From the NCBI RefSeq assembly GCF_045689245.1, contig NZ_CP136865.1:1550001-1614000 (forward strand): a DNA stretch of 64,000 nt. The letters are read 5' to 3'. The notes beneath the pieces are model-generated. The model was not told the origin of the DNA and made no database searches. It saw nothing but the letters and a program-made list of their open reading frames with translations. Below, piece after piece: positions 45,792 to 54,280 of the stretch; position 1 is the stretch's first letter, and every line of letters begins with the position of its first letter. This DNA comes from Congregibacter brevis (GTDB lineage: Bacteria > Pseudomonadota > Gammaproteobacteria > Pseudomonadales > Halieaceae). The translations under genes and the position numbers were made by a program.

Positions 45792-48415
45792 CCTTTGACC
45801 CCGTTGGGCTTTCGCATCCCCAAGACTCGCTTTGCATAGGCTACTTCACGTTTTGGCGACAATTGCGCCAGTGCTCGGATGACCATTAGGGCTATGTTTA
45901 AGGACTGCACAGCCAAGTTCGGTTGGCTGGGGGGCGAGTAATGCCCTCGGTTACATTTGGGTATCTGCACTTCCGGATACTCACGTGTAGGGTGTTGGTT
46001 TAACATCAAGAGTGAGCCAATTCGCGTGTAGTACTTCGTTTTGTCTTCAGACAAACCGTCGACAGCAAAGTCTACGATTGCCTTCGCTTTTTCTATGTAG
46101 TCAGAAGCATTATCTCTATGCCAACGCGCTGCTTCGTATAAAACGTTGGCTTTCCTAAGGTCTTGCGCATTCCAGGTCTGATTTGGGAATTCAAGGATCT
46201 CTGGTGTAAGGAGATAAGGTTTTTCGTTTATCACAATCCAGTCAGCATAGGCGATCAAGCTGTCTCTGGCGTAAGTAAAGTGTTCGTCGAACTCCGACAC
46301 TTGATGTTTGATCGATAGAAAGCGAGTTACCGCTTGGAGGAAAACCACGTAAAACCAACATTCCTCTACGTTACCTAGGTTCCTCCTATCGAGATCGTCC
46401 TTCGGATGAATAGTCTTTCTAATTATGTTGGCTAACTGCAGTAGGGTGGCGGGAGATCGACTGAGGGTGTAGCAGTCCATGAGTGCGTTCATGTAGTTTG
46501 CCACGCCTCTGTCTAAGGGGTACTGATCCGTAAGATGATTTTTTAGATCGGGGCGGCTGCGATTTTTGATCGCGAGTCCCACTTCAAAAAGAGTGCTCGA
46601 TCCTTCATAAACGCGTTCGATCCATTCACGCAGGCCGAAGAGTGTAGACAGTGATGACGAATCGCCAGTGATCAAAAAGTGATAAAGAAGACCTGTGGTG
46701 TAGCAGTGCTGCCCGCCAGGTCCACCGCCGCCGGTATGCCCATCGTAAGCATCGCTTGTTTGTAGTTTTGAATAGGAACGGTGTGAAGATGTCTCAGCGT
46801 GGGAGTAATGATCCGTATGCCAAAACAAACCGTGATTATACTCTGGTCGATCATCTTGCGTATGGTACACGTCAATGTCTCGAACGTGTCGCGCAAGGTC
46901 ATTAGCTAGTTCGAACCAACGTGTGTCACCTGTGATCAAGTATTGACGCAAAAGTCCGAATAAGGGGTCATATTGATTGTTGTAATGCGACACAAAAAGG
47001 CGTTTACCGTCATATCCTTCAGTCTCATGATCAGCCCATAGGTCGCCAAAGTGGCGCCATCCGTACTCATCAATGGCTTCTCTCTTTGCAAAGAAGCTAT
47101 CTTTTCCATTCAGTCCCCTATCAATGATTGGTTGTAGTCGCGGGTCTACCTGAGATTCATCTCCAAGTTCTGGCAGCGCACAATGCCTAATGTGTTCTGG
47201 TGTGAGCTGGACTGACGCCTCGCCAACCGACGTTGAGGTCTCTGGAGTTGCTGCCGCCTTTTCAAATTTTTCAAACGCTAGAGAAAATCTCTTGGTACAG
47301 CGCTCTCCCGGTTGTAGTTCATGCTCCTGCTCCAATTTCGGCATCAGACCCAGGCAAAGCCCGTCGGCTGTCGCTGAGAGTTCGCTTGGATAGCGTTGCC
47401 AAAAATCATTGATGCGTGCAGTAACCAAGGTTTTGTTCAAGCGTAGTTGTAGCATTGGATCTGCACGCTTACCGCGGTGCACACATTCATCCACTTCCAG
47501 CAGAAAACCAGATTCGCCAGATGGGAGTTTACCCATATGGTTGACGTGCACAGGACTGTTCCAGTTTGCTCCTCCGCTTGCATGCTGCGTTATCCTAACT
47601 GACTCAGCGAATGCTTTGGGTTCTTCGTGAGGTTGTACTTTGATCCAGCCGTTGAACTTTGTCTGGTTTACGTCAGATGTGAATGTAAACTCGAGTGAGT
47701 CAAAAAAAATGGAATTGCAATCGCCCAAATCCCACCGGCCGTTGGAGTGATTCGCAGCGGATGGGTTGTGGAGGGTCACGCTTCCATCGATTTTTCTTCC
47801 GTCACTTTGCAGAACTAAGTTTAATGTGACGCGCACGCAACGGTCGTCAGGGAGCAAAAATGCCCCTGTGATATCGATCTCAGTTGCCAGTTCCCCCCAA
47901 GCTGTTCTATCTGTTCTATAGTTCTGTGCTGCAATTTTTGCGGTGTGCCGAGCACCTGCGTACTGGAGCGAGATTTGCCACGTAACTTCTTCATCGAGCA
48001 ACGTGACCTTTAAATCTTGTGAATCGAACCGAAACTCCCGTTGATCGGCTTTATAGCTAAGGAAAGAGTCCTTCTCTTCTACCCGCTCAGCTGCTTTTTC
48101 CTCGGGGCGTGAAAAGGCGTTAATGTGATTATTGGACACTTTGAGATAGAGCTTTTCCTTCTCTAATAGGTCTATCTCTGTTTTAAGGAAACACCATTGA
48201 ATACTATTGTCTGGCCATAAAGCACTGACGTCGAAGTACGCGGGGACGCTAATACCGTCTAAATGTTCGAGTGTCAGTTTTTGCCGGTCGAAACAAAAGC
48301 CTTGCGGTAACGGAATGCCGCACCTAACGTTCAAGCGTCGTGCTTGAAGCGACTGACGCTCGGTAACGATTAACGTCGGCGCCGAATGGTTTTTATCTTC
48401 AAGTTGGTTTTGCAC
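45788..48415 (-). CDS. large RIFT-barrel / exo-rhamnogalacturonan lyase-like (PcRGLX/YetA-like) protein
   Basis: About 875 residues from GTG 48415, with AGAGGA eight bases upstream. A longer frame to 48523 would overlap the exosortase by about 100 bases. The N-terminal LNVRCGIPLPQGF, then ALWPDNSIQWCFL, resembles the RIFT barrel of PcRGLX/YetA-like lyases. The middle and C-terminal parts look like an alpha/alpha toroid, with His-rich NHGLFWHTDHYSHAETSSH and GGGGPGGQHCYTTG as candidate active-site stretches. No signal peptide or TM is seen, so the protein appears cytoplasmic, which is odd for a lyase. The family call is by pattern only. Confidence 0.6.
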   Translation of the reverse strand: MQNQLEDKNHSAPTLIVTERQSLQARRLNVRCGIPLPQGFCFDRQKLTLEHLDGISVPAYFDVSALWPDNSIQWCFLKTEIDLLEKEKLYLKVSNNHINAFSRPEEKAAERVEEKDSFLSYKADQREFRFDSQDLKVTLLDEEVTWQISLQYAGARHTAKIAAQNYRTDRTAWGELATEIDITGAFLLPDDRCVRVTLNLVLQSDGRKIDGSVTLHNPSAANHSNGRWDLGDCNSIFFDSLEFTFTSDVNQTKFNGWIKVQPHEEPKAFAESVRITQHASGGANWNSPVHVNHMGKLPSGESGFLLEVDECVHRGKRADPMLQLRLNKTLVTARINDFWQRYPSELSATADGLCLGLMPKLEQEHELQPGERCTKRFSLAFEKFEKAAATPETSTSVGEASVQLTPEHIRHCALPELGDESQVDPRLQPIIDRGLNGKDSFFAKREAIDEYGWRHFGDLWADHETEGYDGKRLFVSHYNNQYDPLFGLLRQYLITGDTRWFELANDLARHVRDIDVYHTQDDRPEYNHGLFWHTDHYSHAETSSHRSYSKLQTSDAYDGHTGGGGPGGQHCYTTGLLYHFLITGDSSSLSTLFGLREWIERVYEGSSTLFEVGLAIKNRSRPDLKNHLTDQYPLDRGVANYMNALMDCYTLSRSPATLLQLANIIRKTIHPKDDLDRRNLGNVEECWFYVVFLQAVTRFLSIKHQVSEFDEHFTYARDSLIAYADWIVINEKPYLLTPEILEFPNQTWNAQDLRKANVLYEAARWHRDNASDYIEKAKAIVDFAVDGLSEDKTKYYTRIGSLLMLNQHPTREYPEVQIPKCNRGHYSPPSQPNLAVQSLNIALMVIRALAQLSPKREVAYAKRVLGMRKPNGVKG

Positions 48416-48419
48416 CTCC

Positions 48420-49967
48420 CTAGTCCTCTTGAGCCAAGCTAAGCATCTCTTTAGACAATTGAGGCCAGAGTGGGGCGGCGATACTTTGCAAGCGCATTCT
48501 AAGCTCACCGATAGGTGCGTCAAAAGGAGTGGACAGTGTCAAGTATGCTGCTTGATGATGGCCGAACAATAGGTTTCTGGCTTGCAAAATTTTGGCTACG
48601 TAAGGACTAGCAACGAGACGATCACCCATTCCGTATCCGCTCCACACTAAGCGCTTTTGATTACCATAGGTGACTTCCGACTCCTTGAGTGGTCTAGTGA
48701 GTGAGCTTCCTCCTCTAGAGGACGCAAGCTTCCATGCGCTTCCGTATGGATCGACCAGCCGATTTAGCGATGAGACGGCCTCAGCCCCAGATCGTTGTGT
48801 TTTGAAGTACGCGAAATGTAACACGACACTTGCGGTGCCATTTGAATACTTAGCGGTCAAATACAAGTCAGGATTGTTGATGCTTGGAGCCCATTCCCCA
48901 AGTTTTTCGGCCGAGGGGCTTTGGCTAGATATGGTTGTACGCTGAAACCCATTGAGTTCTTTTGGGATGCTTATCGAAATGTTTTGGCGTTGTGTGGCCG
49001 TTGACGACTGCAATTGATCGCACGCAAGGTTTATCACCAGGTAGATACTGAGTAGTAGTGCCGCTACGGCAGTGTCTTTGCGCTCATACGTGGCTACGGA
49101 CGAAGTGGGGCTAGTATATGTGTCCAGTGGTTTTTCTTGAGTTTCCGACCAATGTCCGCCTAACCAAAACATCACAAAGATCACGAGTCCGAAAAATACC
49201 CACCCGTACAGTAGGTGGTCGGCACCTACTGCGTACTGCATACCCGAAAAGTGGCCGATCATAACGATACCGTAAGCTCGGAGACCGTTTGCTAGGATTG
49301 GAACTATAAGTGCAGCAAGAACGAACAAAAGTCGTTTGCGCGTAGATTGGTAATTGAGGTACGCGTAGATTGTGCCTAGCGCAGCCGAGGCAATTAAGTA
49401 TCGAACGCCACTACATTCTTCTACGACAGACCAGTTCCCGCTCGGCAATTGGAACAATAGTCCGTCACGAAACACTGGTATTCCCGAGACTTGCACCATG
49501 TAGACAGTGAAATCCGCGGTAAACTCCATCATTGGCGGAATGAGGCTTTGGCCGATGGGGACCGCGAAAAACAAGTAAAGAAGCGGGAAAGCAATCGCAG
49601 ACGCGAGTGCGCGACCTAGCAGGAGCCAAACACTAATTTGCATAATCGTAATCATTGCGAATTGTGCAACCACCGCAACGTCAATCAGAGAACTGATTAG
49701 CCAGACCATTAATGCGGGTAACAAGATAGTTGCAGCCCACACATCTGGACGCAGTGGGATGGTCGCTATGCGATGTCGAGCATCCCACAAAAGCCAAACG
49801 GTGATCGGCAAAATCAAAAACCCATGAGTGTAGGTTTCGTTGCTTCTCCAGACCTCAATCATCGATGCCGTGGTGTGATAAAAAACGCCGGGCACGCCAA
49901 GGAGTATCACCAAGAGTGGAGTGAGGGGGGGCGACGCACGCCATTGCGTTACAAACCTGTGTAGCAT
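48420..49967 (-). CDS. xrtA: exosortase A with fused EpsI domain (XrtA)
   Basis: 515 residues. About eight TM helices form the exosortase domain. The catalytic triad of the family is Cys185 in VVEECSGVRYL, Arg230 in ANGLRAYGIV and His251 in ADHLLYGWVFF. A periplasmic EpsI domain (about 310-515) is fused at the C-terminus, as in exosortase A (TIGR03109). It should cleave and sort PEP-CTERM proteins at the inner membrane; the two candidates at 53039 and 56493 are its nearest substrates. It sits third in the run starting at 51784. Confidence 0.95.
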   Translation of the reverse strand: MLHRFVTQWRASPPLTPLLVILLGVPGVFYHTTASMIEVWRSNETYTHGFLILPITVWLLWDARHRIATIPLRPDVWAATILLPALMVWLISSLIDVAVVAQFAMITIMQISVWLLLGRALASAIAFPLLYLFFAVPIGQSLIPPMMEFTADFTVYMVQVSGIPVFRDGLLFQLPSGNWSVVEECSGVRYLIASAALGTIYAYLNYQSTRKRLLFVLAALIVPILANGLRAYGIVMIGHFSGMQYAVGADHLLYGWVFFGLVIFVMFWLGGHWSETQEKPLDTYTSPTSSVATYERKDTAVAALLLSIYLVINLACDQLQSSTATQRQNISISIPKELNGFQRTTISSQSPSAEKLGEWAPSINNPDLYLTAKYSNGTASVVLHFAYFKTQRSGAEAVSSLNRLVDPYGSAWKLASSRGGSSLTRPLKESEVTYGNQKRLVWSGYGMGDRLVASPYVAKILQARNLLFGHHQAAYLTLSTPFDAPIGELRMRLQSIAAPLWPQLSKEMLSLAQED

Positions 49968-49979
49968 GAAAACTGGTCT

Positions 49980-51122
49980 CTAGTGCTTAAACATAAGCCG
50001 TTTTAAGTGTCGCGCCCCGTCTTCAATTAGAAACTTCCAGTCGCCGTTGTGAGTTCGCACTGAAACGAATGCGTTTTTACAGTCAGCTAATTGCTGTTTG
50101 TACTGACTGTCTCCGCCCATAAAGTCGTATTCGTCGACACCTTGATCTAGAAAGTCCTGCATCAACAGAGAGTGCCCACACAGGCCCGGTTTCAATTTGC
50201 CATTATTCTCATGACGTAAACCTTGCAGGTAAAAATAAGCAGTGTTTCCATAGATCATGAAGTAAAACACGCCAAGGAGGCGGTTCCCAACATGGAGTTG
50301 GGATAATCTGATGTTTCCGTGATCGAATCCACGTTTTATGAGATCTTTGTGGAAATCAGTGAATGCTGCATTGTGAAAACCACTATCAATCCAACGTTGT
50401 TTGTGAAACGAACCTGCTTCATCAAACATCCTTAACGCCTCTTCTGCTGTTTGAGCGTCTAATATCGTGGGTTTACCGAATTGTTCACTATACAATCGCA
50501 TGCTTCGCCGAATTTGTTGGCGGGTGTTGGAGGAAACCGCCTGTAAAACAGTCGCTTTCTTTTGTCTGCATAAAGCGAGATTTCGCTTGTACCCTACGAC
50601 CTCGAGGTCAACGTTAACGTTCTCCCGGTCCAAATAGGCCGAGGAGTCAGGTGTGGTCGACAGCATGGAAATTTTTAGTTCATCGCAATAACCCTCGTTA
50701 AAGAGAACTCGCTCTACGGCCAGCAGTGCAGGTATTTTGTGCTCGGGGGACGCAAGAAGAGCGTTGTACTCTATCCATACCTGATCTTCATGCTCGAGTC
50801 CGGTCTGGTGCAGCCTTGCGGTGTTGGAACTGAGGAGCGAGTACCGGGTCTCTTTCTTCAAAATAAAAACGCCCAGAGCAACGATTTCTTGATTGGCATA
50901 GACTTTAGCCAACAAAGCGGGGGGCGGGGCGATTTGGTCTAACCAAGTGCTAATCCAAAGCCAGCTGGTGAAAATTGAAGGATTTACTTGTTTCTCGAGT
51001 TTTAGCCAGTCGGTTGCGAGGTCTGTATTTTTTTCGAGTCGTGTGATGCTTACTTGGTATTCCCCAATCCTACTAGCTTGGATGCTGTTGCCAGCAACTT
51101 TGCATCTATCGGTTGAGGTCAC
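49980..51122 (-). CDS. GNAT-type acyltransferase (BioF2/CelD-like)
   Basis: 380 residues with the acetyltransf_6 (PF13480) layout seen in EPS clusters: FTSWLWISTWLDQI in the N-terminal half, then SSNTRQQIRRSMRLYSEQFG and YFYLQGLRHENNGKLKPG, with DEYDFMGGDSQYKQQLADC near the end. It probably acylates a sugar nucleotide or lipid-linked sugar. The start is GTG overlapping the upstream stop (GTGA); it ends 12 bases before the exosortase. Confidence 0.75.
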   Translation of the reverse strand: MTSTDRCKVAGNSIQASRIGEYQVSITRLEKNTDLATDWLKLEKQVNPSIFTSWLWISTWLDQIAPPPALLAKVYANQEIVALGVFILKKETRYSLLSSNTARLHQTGLEHEDQVWIEYNALLASPEHKIPALLAVERVLFNEGYCDELKISMLSTTPDSSAYLDRENVNVDLEVVGYKRNLALCRQKKATVLQAVSSNTRQQIRRSMRLYSEQFGKPTILDAQTAEEALRMFDEAGSFHKQRWIDSGFHNAAFTDFHKDLIKRGFDHGNIRLSQLHVGNRLLGVFYFMIYGNTAYFYLQGLRHENNGKLKPGLCGHSLLMQDFLDQGVDEYDFMGGDSQYKQQLADCKNAFVSVRTHNGDWKFLIEDGARHLKRLMFKH

Positions 51123-51784
51123 GTGCGATTGTTCGGTGATGAGTCACATACGGGAGATTGTATCCGCGACTTGACTATTCGCGCTGGATTACCGACTGCA
51201 ATCGAAAGTGGCGGAAGCGATCGGGAAACTACGGCGCCGGCGCCTACGATAGTCTTGTCCTCTACTGACGCCATTACTAAAGCGCCATTTCCGATCCAGC
51301 AGTCAACGCCGACGTTAACAGCGGCGTATTCTCCACCCTGTTCTTGGATGGGCACGTCGACGCTGTCGAAGTGGTGCTGATCACTGCCGCTCATGATGTG
51401 TACACCGCTAGCGATTAAGCTGTCTTCTCCGATGCTACAAGCGCCAATATTGCATTGCGGACCAATGTATACGGCCCTGCCAATCGTTGTGTTTCGTTGT
51501 GAAAACACGGTCCCAAAACCGATAAAGCAGTCTGCGGCACAAGACTGCATTGCAAAACGATAGAACGCGACTCGCAAATAGCTTCCGGCCTTTCCTGGAA
51601 ACAGACTTAACAGTTGCGAAGTGCCACTGAATGTCCCCTCTGGATGCAGTGTTCGTGCAAGTGCATCACAAATTATAAGAGGCGCAACAACGAGCACCGC
51701 TCCTCCTCGCGCCAATTTCTTCAGGCTAGATTTTATGATGAGCTTTTCGGGCATGTTAGATGCATCAGGTTTCGTCTCGACCAT
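51119..51784 (-). CDS. hexapeptide-repeat O-acetyltransferase (WcaF/CysE-like)
   Basis: 221 residues. The left-handed beta-helix is visible as hexapeptide turns: CFIGFGTVFSQRNTTIGRAV, IGPQCNIGACSIGEDSLIAS, then CWIGNGALVMASVEDKTIVG. The acetyl-transfer His is likely in SGSDQHHFDS, and AVGNPARIVKS is the usual LbH end. An N-terminal hydrophobic stretch (about 27-45) may anchor it. It is the first gene of the exosortase run. Confidence 0.85.
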   Translation of the reverse strand: MVETKPDASNMPEKLIIKSSLKKLARGGAVLVVAPLIICDALARTLHPEGTFSGTSQLLSLFPGKAGSYLRVAFYRFAMQSCAADCFIGFGTVFSQRNTTIGRAVYIGPQCNIGACSIGEDSLIASGVHIMSGSDQHHFDSVDVPIQEQGGEYAAVNVGVDCWIGNGALVMASVEDKTIVGAGAVVSRSLPPLSIAVGNPARIVKSRIQSPVCDSSPNNRT

Positions 51785-51839
51785 TGTGTTTACTCGAATC
51801 GAGGTTATCGTACGCTAATTTAACTGAGGAGGCAGTTTT
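51785..51839. promoter_or_regulatory. divergent promoter region with an 11-bp palindrome
   Basis: Only 55 bases separate the first gene of the exosortase run (minus) from the beta-helix gene (plus), so promoters for both must lie here or inside the genes. CTCGAATCGAG (51793-51803) is a perfect palindrome around one central base and could be an operator. GAGGAGG (51826-51832) is the ribosome site of the plus gene. Confidence 0.35.
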
Positions 51840-52940
51840 GTGGGGAAAGATCCGTGTTTTCGTCACTGCGGTTCCACTTGCGTCATTGCGGTGATTTGTG
51901 GCGCGCTGCTGTGTAGTACAACGAGGACCCTCGCGGGCGTAAATTGGACGGAGATTAGCGTTGACTCAAGTAGTAGTTTACACGCGGCGGTATCAATCGC
52001 TAATGGTCAGGGACGCACTATTATCAGCCTAGAGGCAGGGGAATATCGTATTTCTTCAGTACTACGCATCGATGGTGACTACATAACTCTTCGTTCTGCG
52101 CATGGTAACCCTGATGAGGTTAAGATTAGTGGTGGCGGGATGCGCTCTACGCCCAACGTCAATAACCTTGTTGAGGTGAGTGGCAGTCACGTCACGATAA
52201 CTGGAGTGACCTTGCAGGAAGCTGGGAATCACTTGGTGCAGCTTCGGGGAGAGCGTGATGCCGATTACTTTACGCTAACAAACTCGGTACTCAGGAATAG
52301 TTTTCAGCAATTGTTGAAGGTGAGTTCCGAGCCCGACTCCGTACCCTCGGCTGATTTTGGCGTTGTGCGTAACACTGATTTTTACTATAGCGAAGAATTA
52401 GGCCCTAATTTTTATATAGGCGGCATCGATCTCCACGGAGGTAAAGACTGGTTGATAGAGGGTAATCGGTTCCGAAACATAGCCAGTCCAGCGCGGCAGG
52501 CAGCGGAGCACGCTATCCACGTGTGGAAAGGGTCTGCCGGCAACGTGGTGCGAGAAAACCTGATCGTTAACTGCGATAGAGGGATCGGGTTTGGCTTATC
52601 AGCTGATCGCCGGTACCACAATTACGGTGGTCTTATTAAAGACAATGTGATCATTCATTCTCGTCGAGATGACCCCTATTCAGATGTAGGTATTGTTTTG
52701 GAGGGAAGTCCCGGCACTGCCGTTTCAGGAAACTACGTACATCTTGCACATGTCTATCCCAACGGGATTGAGTACCGCTTTAAAGAGACTGTTGATGTTG
52801 TTGTTAGTGGAAACATATCAAACAAGAGTATTGCTTCGCGCGATGGAGCCCGAGCAGTAATGTTAGACAATCGGTATTCTTCAAGGCTGCAAAAAGCTTG
52901 GGATTACGTTGGTCTTTTTGTACGTAAGTGGGGTCAGTAA
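51840..52940 (+). CDS. secreted right-handed parallel beta-helix protein (pectate-lyase-like fold)
   Basis: 366 residues. GTG start with GAGGAGG seven bases upstream. A signal peptide (about 1-33, ending LAG) precedes beta-helix coils rich in the pattern N-x-V/I, for example DYFTLTNSVLRNS, DWLIEGNRFRNI and GNVVRENLIVNCDRGIGFG. The layout resembles polysaccharide lyase or alginate epimerase-like proteins that trim the polymer in the periplasm. The catalytic residues are not certain. It is divergent from the exosortase run. Confidence 0.75.
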   Translation: MGKDPCFRHCGSTCVIAVICGALLCSTTRTLAGVNWTEISVDSSSSLHAAVSIANGQGRTIISLEAGEYRISSVLRIDGDYITLRSAHGNPDEVKISGGGMRSTPNVNNLVEVSGSHVTITGVTLQEAGNHLVQLRGERDADYFTLTNSVLRNSFQQLLKVSSEPDSVPSADFGVVRNTDFYYSEELGPNFYIGGIDLHGGKDWLIEGNRFRNIASPARQAAEHAIHVWKGSAGNVVRENLIVNCDRGIGFGLSADRRYHNYGGLIKDNVIIHSRRDDPYSDVGIVLEGSPGTAVSGNYVHLAHVYPNGIEYRFKETVDVVVSGNISNKSIASRDGARAVMLDNRYSSRLQKAWDYVGLFVRKWGQ

Positions 52941-52984
52941 CGCCGTCATATTTCCAAGTTGGGTAGAAGCGAATTTGCACGGAT

Positions 52985-53014
52985 AAAAAAAAGCCCCTTC
53001 AGATCAAGGGGCTT
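52985..53014 (-). terminator. rho-independent terminator of the first PEP-CTERM gene
   Basis: AAGCCCCTT and AAGGGGCTT form a 9-bp stem around a 6-base loop. Read on the minus strand it ends in a run of T, about 25 bases after the stop of the cargo gene. Confidence 0.9.
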
Positions 53015-53038
53015 TAGAAGTGTTGCTCTTTCCGGATG

Positions 53039-53953
53039 TTAGCTTGCTGAGCGCTTCCGTGAGGCGGCGCCCAAGGCGAGCAAGCCCAAGCCGAACAAGC
53101 CAAGTGTGGCGGGGGCTGGAACTCGAACAACGATGTTATCCAGCTCAAACGCGATACCAGTTGTTGTAAATTCAAACGCTGTGAAAGCTTCACCAGGATT
53201 GAAGAAAAGGTTTACGTAAACGTTGGAGCCTGGAAGGATGCGGTTTCCAGAGATGCCACCGGCGACATCAAGGATCTCACTGCCACTCAGTACTCCATCA
53301 CTTAGCAGCCCGGTTCCTTGCAGCAACTCGTCACCAGAATAAAAAGCTATATTGTTGTAGGTGTCGATGGACCCGTAATATAAGCCTAGATAGTTAATGC
53401 CAAAACCGGTGGCCGCTATCAGTGGGGCGTAGTCAACACGCAACGAAGACGGGGGGGTTTCACCCGCGCGAGGGCCGTAGGCGAAGCATGTGTCGTTGTT
53501 AGCTGGCGTCGCGGCGGATGTGGTAGTTCCCTGCTGAACGCCGAAGCCGTTTCCTGTAGCCGATATGATAGGGCCTCCAAATGCGTTAATAGAGCAAACT
53601 GGCGCCTGCGCGTCCTCCGGCTGGATGATGTTGCCGATTCCGCCAAGTACATCTCCGTTTACATCGCCAGTGGTCCCAGCTGTTCCGACCCCTGCAATGC
53701 CAACGTTAGTGGGGTCACTGAGGGCTGGGAGAGGGGTGTAGGTGGCTACGTCAAACGTCTCGATAAAAAGGTAGGGGCTCGAGGACATGTTGTTCAACGG
53801 TGCGAATTGGCTAGTCAAACCTGAGCCATCACCGCCGGGAACGTTTGCGTCCTGCCCGCCAAAAGTGATCTGAAGCGCCTGGGATGGAGCTGTAGCTACG
53901 GCTAACGCCAGAGCCGATCCTGCGATTAGCGCGTTACTTTTGAAATTTTTCAT
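53039..53953 (-). CDS. PEP-CTERM-type sorted protein (PAP variant)
   Basis: 304 residues. A signal peptide (about 1-26, APSQA) precedes a Gly/Asn/Ser/Thr-rich secreted domain with two cysteines about 44 residues apart (APVCSIN, NDTCFAYG). The C-terminus is a sorting signal: motif VPAPATLGLFG, a short hydrophobic helix and a basic tail (RKRSAS). Glu of the canonical Pro-Glu-Pro is replaced by Ala. AGGGA lies nine bases before the ATG. A sigma54 promoter lies about 90 bases upstream. It is the expected substrate of the exosortase at 48420. Confidence 0.9.
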   Translation of the reverse strand: MKNFKSNALIAGSALALAVATAPSQALQITFGGQDANVPGGDGSGLTSQFAPLNNMSSSPYLFIETFDVATYTPLPALSDPTNVGIAGVGTAGTTGDVNGDVLGGIGNIIQPEDAQAPVCSINAFGGPIISATGNGFGVQQGTTTSAATPANNDTCFAYGPRAGETPPSSLRVDYAPLIAATGFGINYLGLYYGSIDTYNNIAFYSGDELLQGTGLLSDGVLSGSEILDVAGGISGNRILPGSNVYVNLFFNPGEAFTAFEFTTTGIAFELDNIVVRVPAPATLGLFGLGLLALGAASRKRSAS

Positions 53954-53996
53954 TTCGTTTTCCCTTCGACTTTAAAAATTTTTACTGGTTCTCTTG

Positions 53997-54020
53997 GTCG
54001 TCACACGCCTTCGTGACACC
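53997..54020 (-). other. 5'-leader hairpin of the PEP-CTERM gene
   Basis: GTCAC and GTGAC (with flanking GGT/ACC and one bulge) form a stem with an 8-base loop in the predicted untranslated leader between the sigma54 start and the ATG. Its effect is unknown; it could stabilise the mRNA. Confidence 0.4.
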
Positions 54021-54043
54021 GAGTTCTTTAACGATTGATGTAA

Positions 54044-54059
54044 AGCAAGCGGAGTGCCA
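54044..54059 (-). promoter_or_regulatory. sigma54 (-24/-12) promoter of the PEP-CTERM gene
   Basis: On the minus strand the sequence reads TGGCACTCCGCTTGCT, a full match to the consensus TGGCAC-N5-TTGCW. Transcription would start near 54033, leaving a leader of about 80 bases. This is the promoter class PrsR is expected to activate. The rest of 53954-54280 holds no gene. Confidence 0.85.
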
Positions 54060-54131
54060 TAGTAAAAAATATGATTATTAACAATCGCTTAGATTTTTTT
54101 TGCGCTCAAGGTTTGATGAGGAGGGGCATTT

Positions 54132-54149
54132 GTGTAAAAAAAGCTGACA
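54132..54149 (-). promoter_or_regulatory. candidate PrsR upstream activating site 1
   Basis: Minus-strand TGTCAGCTTTTTTTACAC matches 14 of 18 positions of the element upstream of the second PEP-CTERM gene. It starts 90 bases before the -24 box, a normal enhancer distance. The protein that binds it is inferred. Confidence 0.45.
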
Positions 54150-54280
54150 AACGATAAGTCCAGTAGTTGTCTAGCCCGAAATAGGCTTGAGCTGTTCTTG
54201 TCGTTGCCAATGCCACTGTCCGGGCACTAGATTGCGGCCGCTAATCGCTTTGTGCTCAGATTGTTGTTACGTATTGGAGT

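Noticed and set aside
45788..48523. A 911-codon start for the RIFT-barrel protein
   Set aside because: It would overlap the exosortase C-terminus by about 100 bases; GTG 48415 with AGAGGA is better placed.
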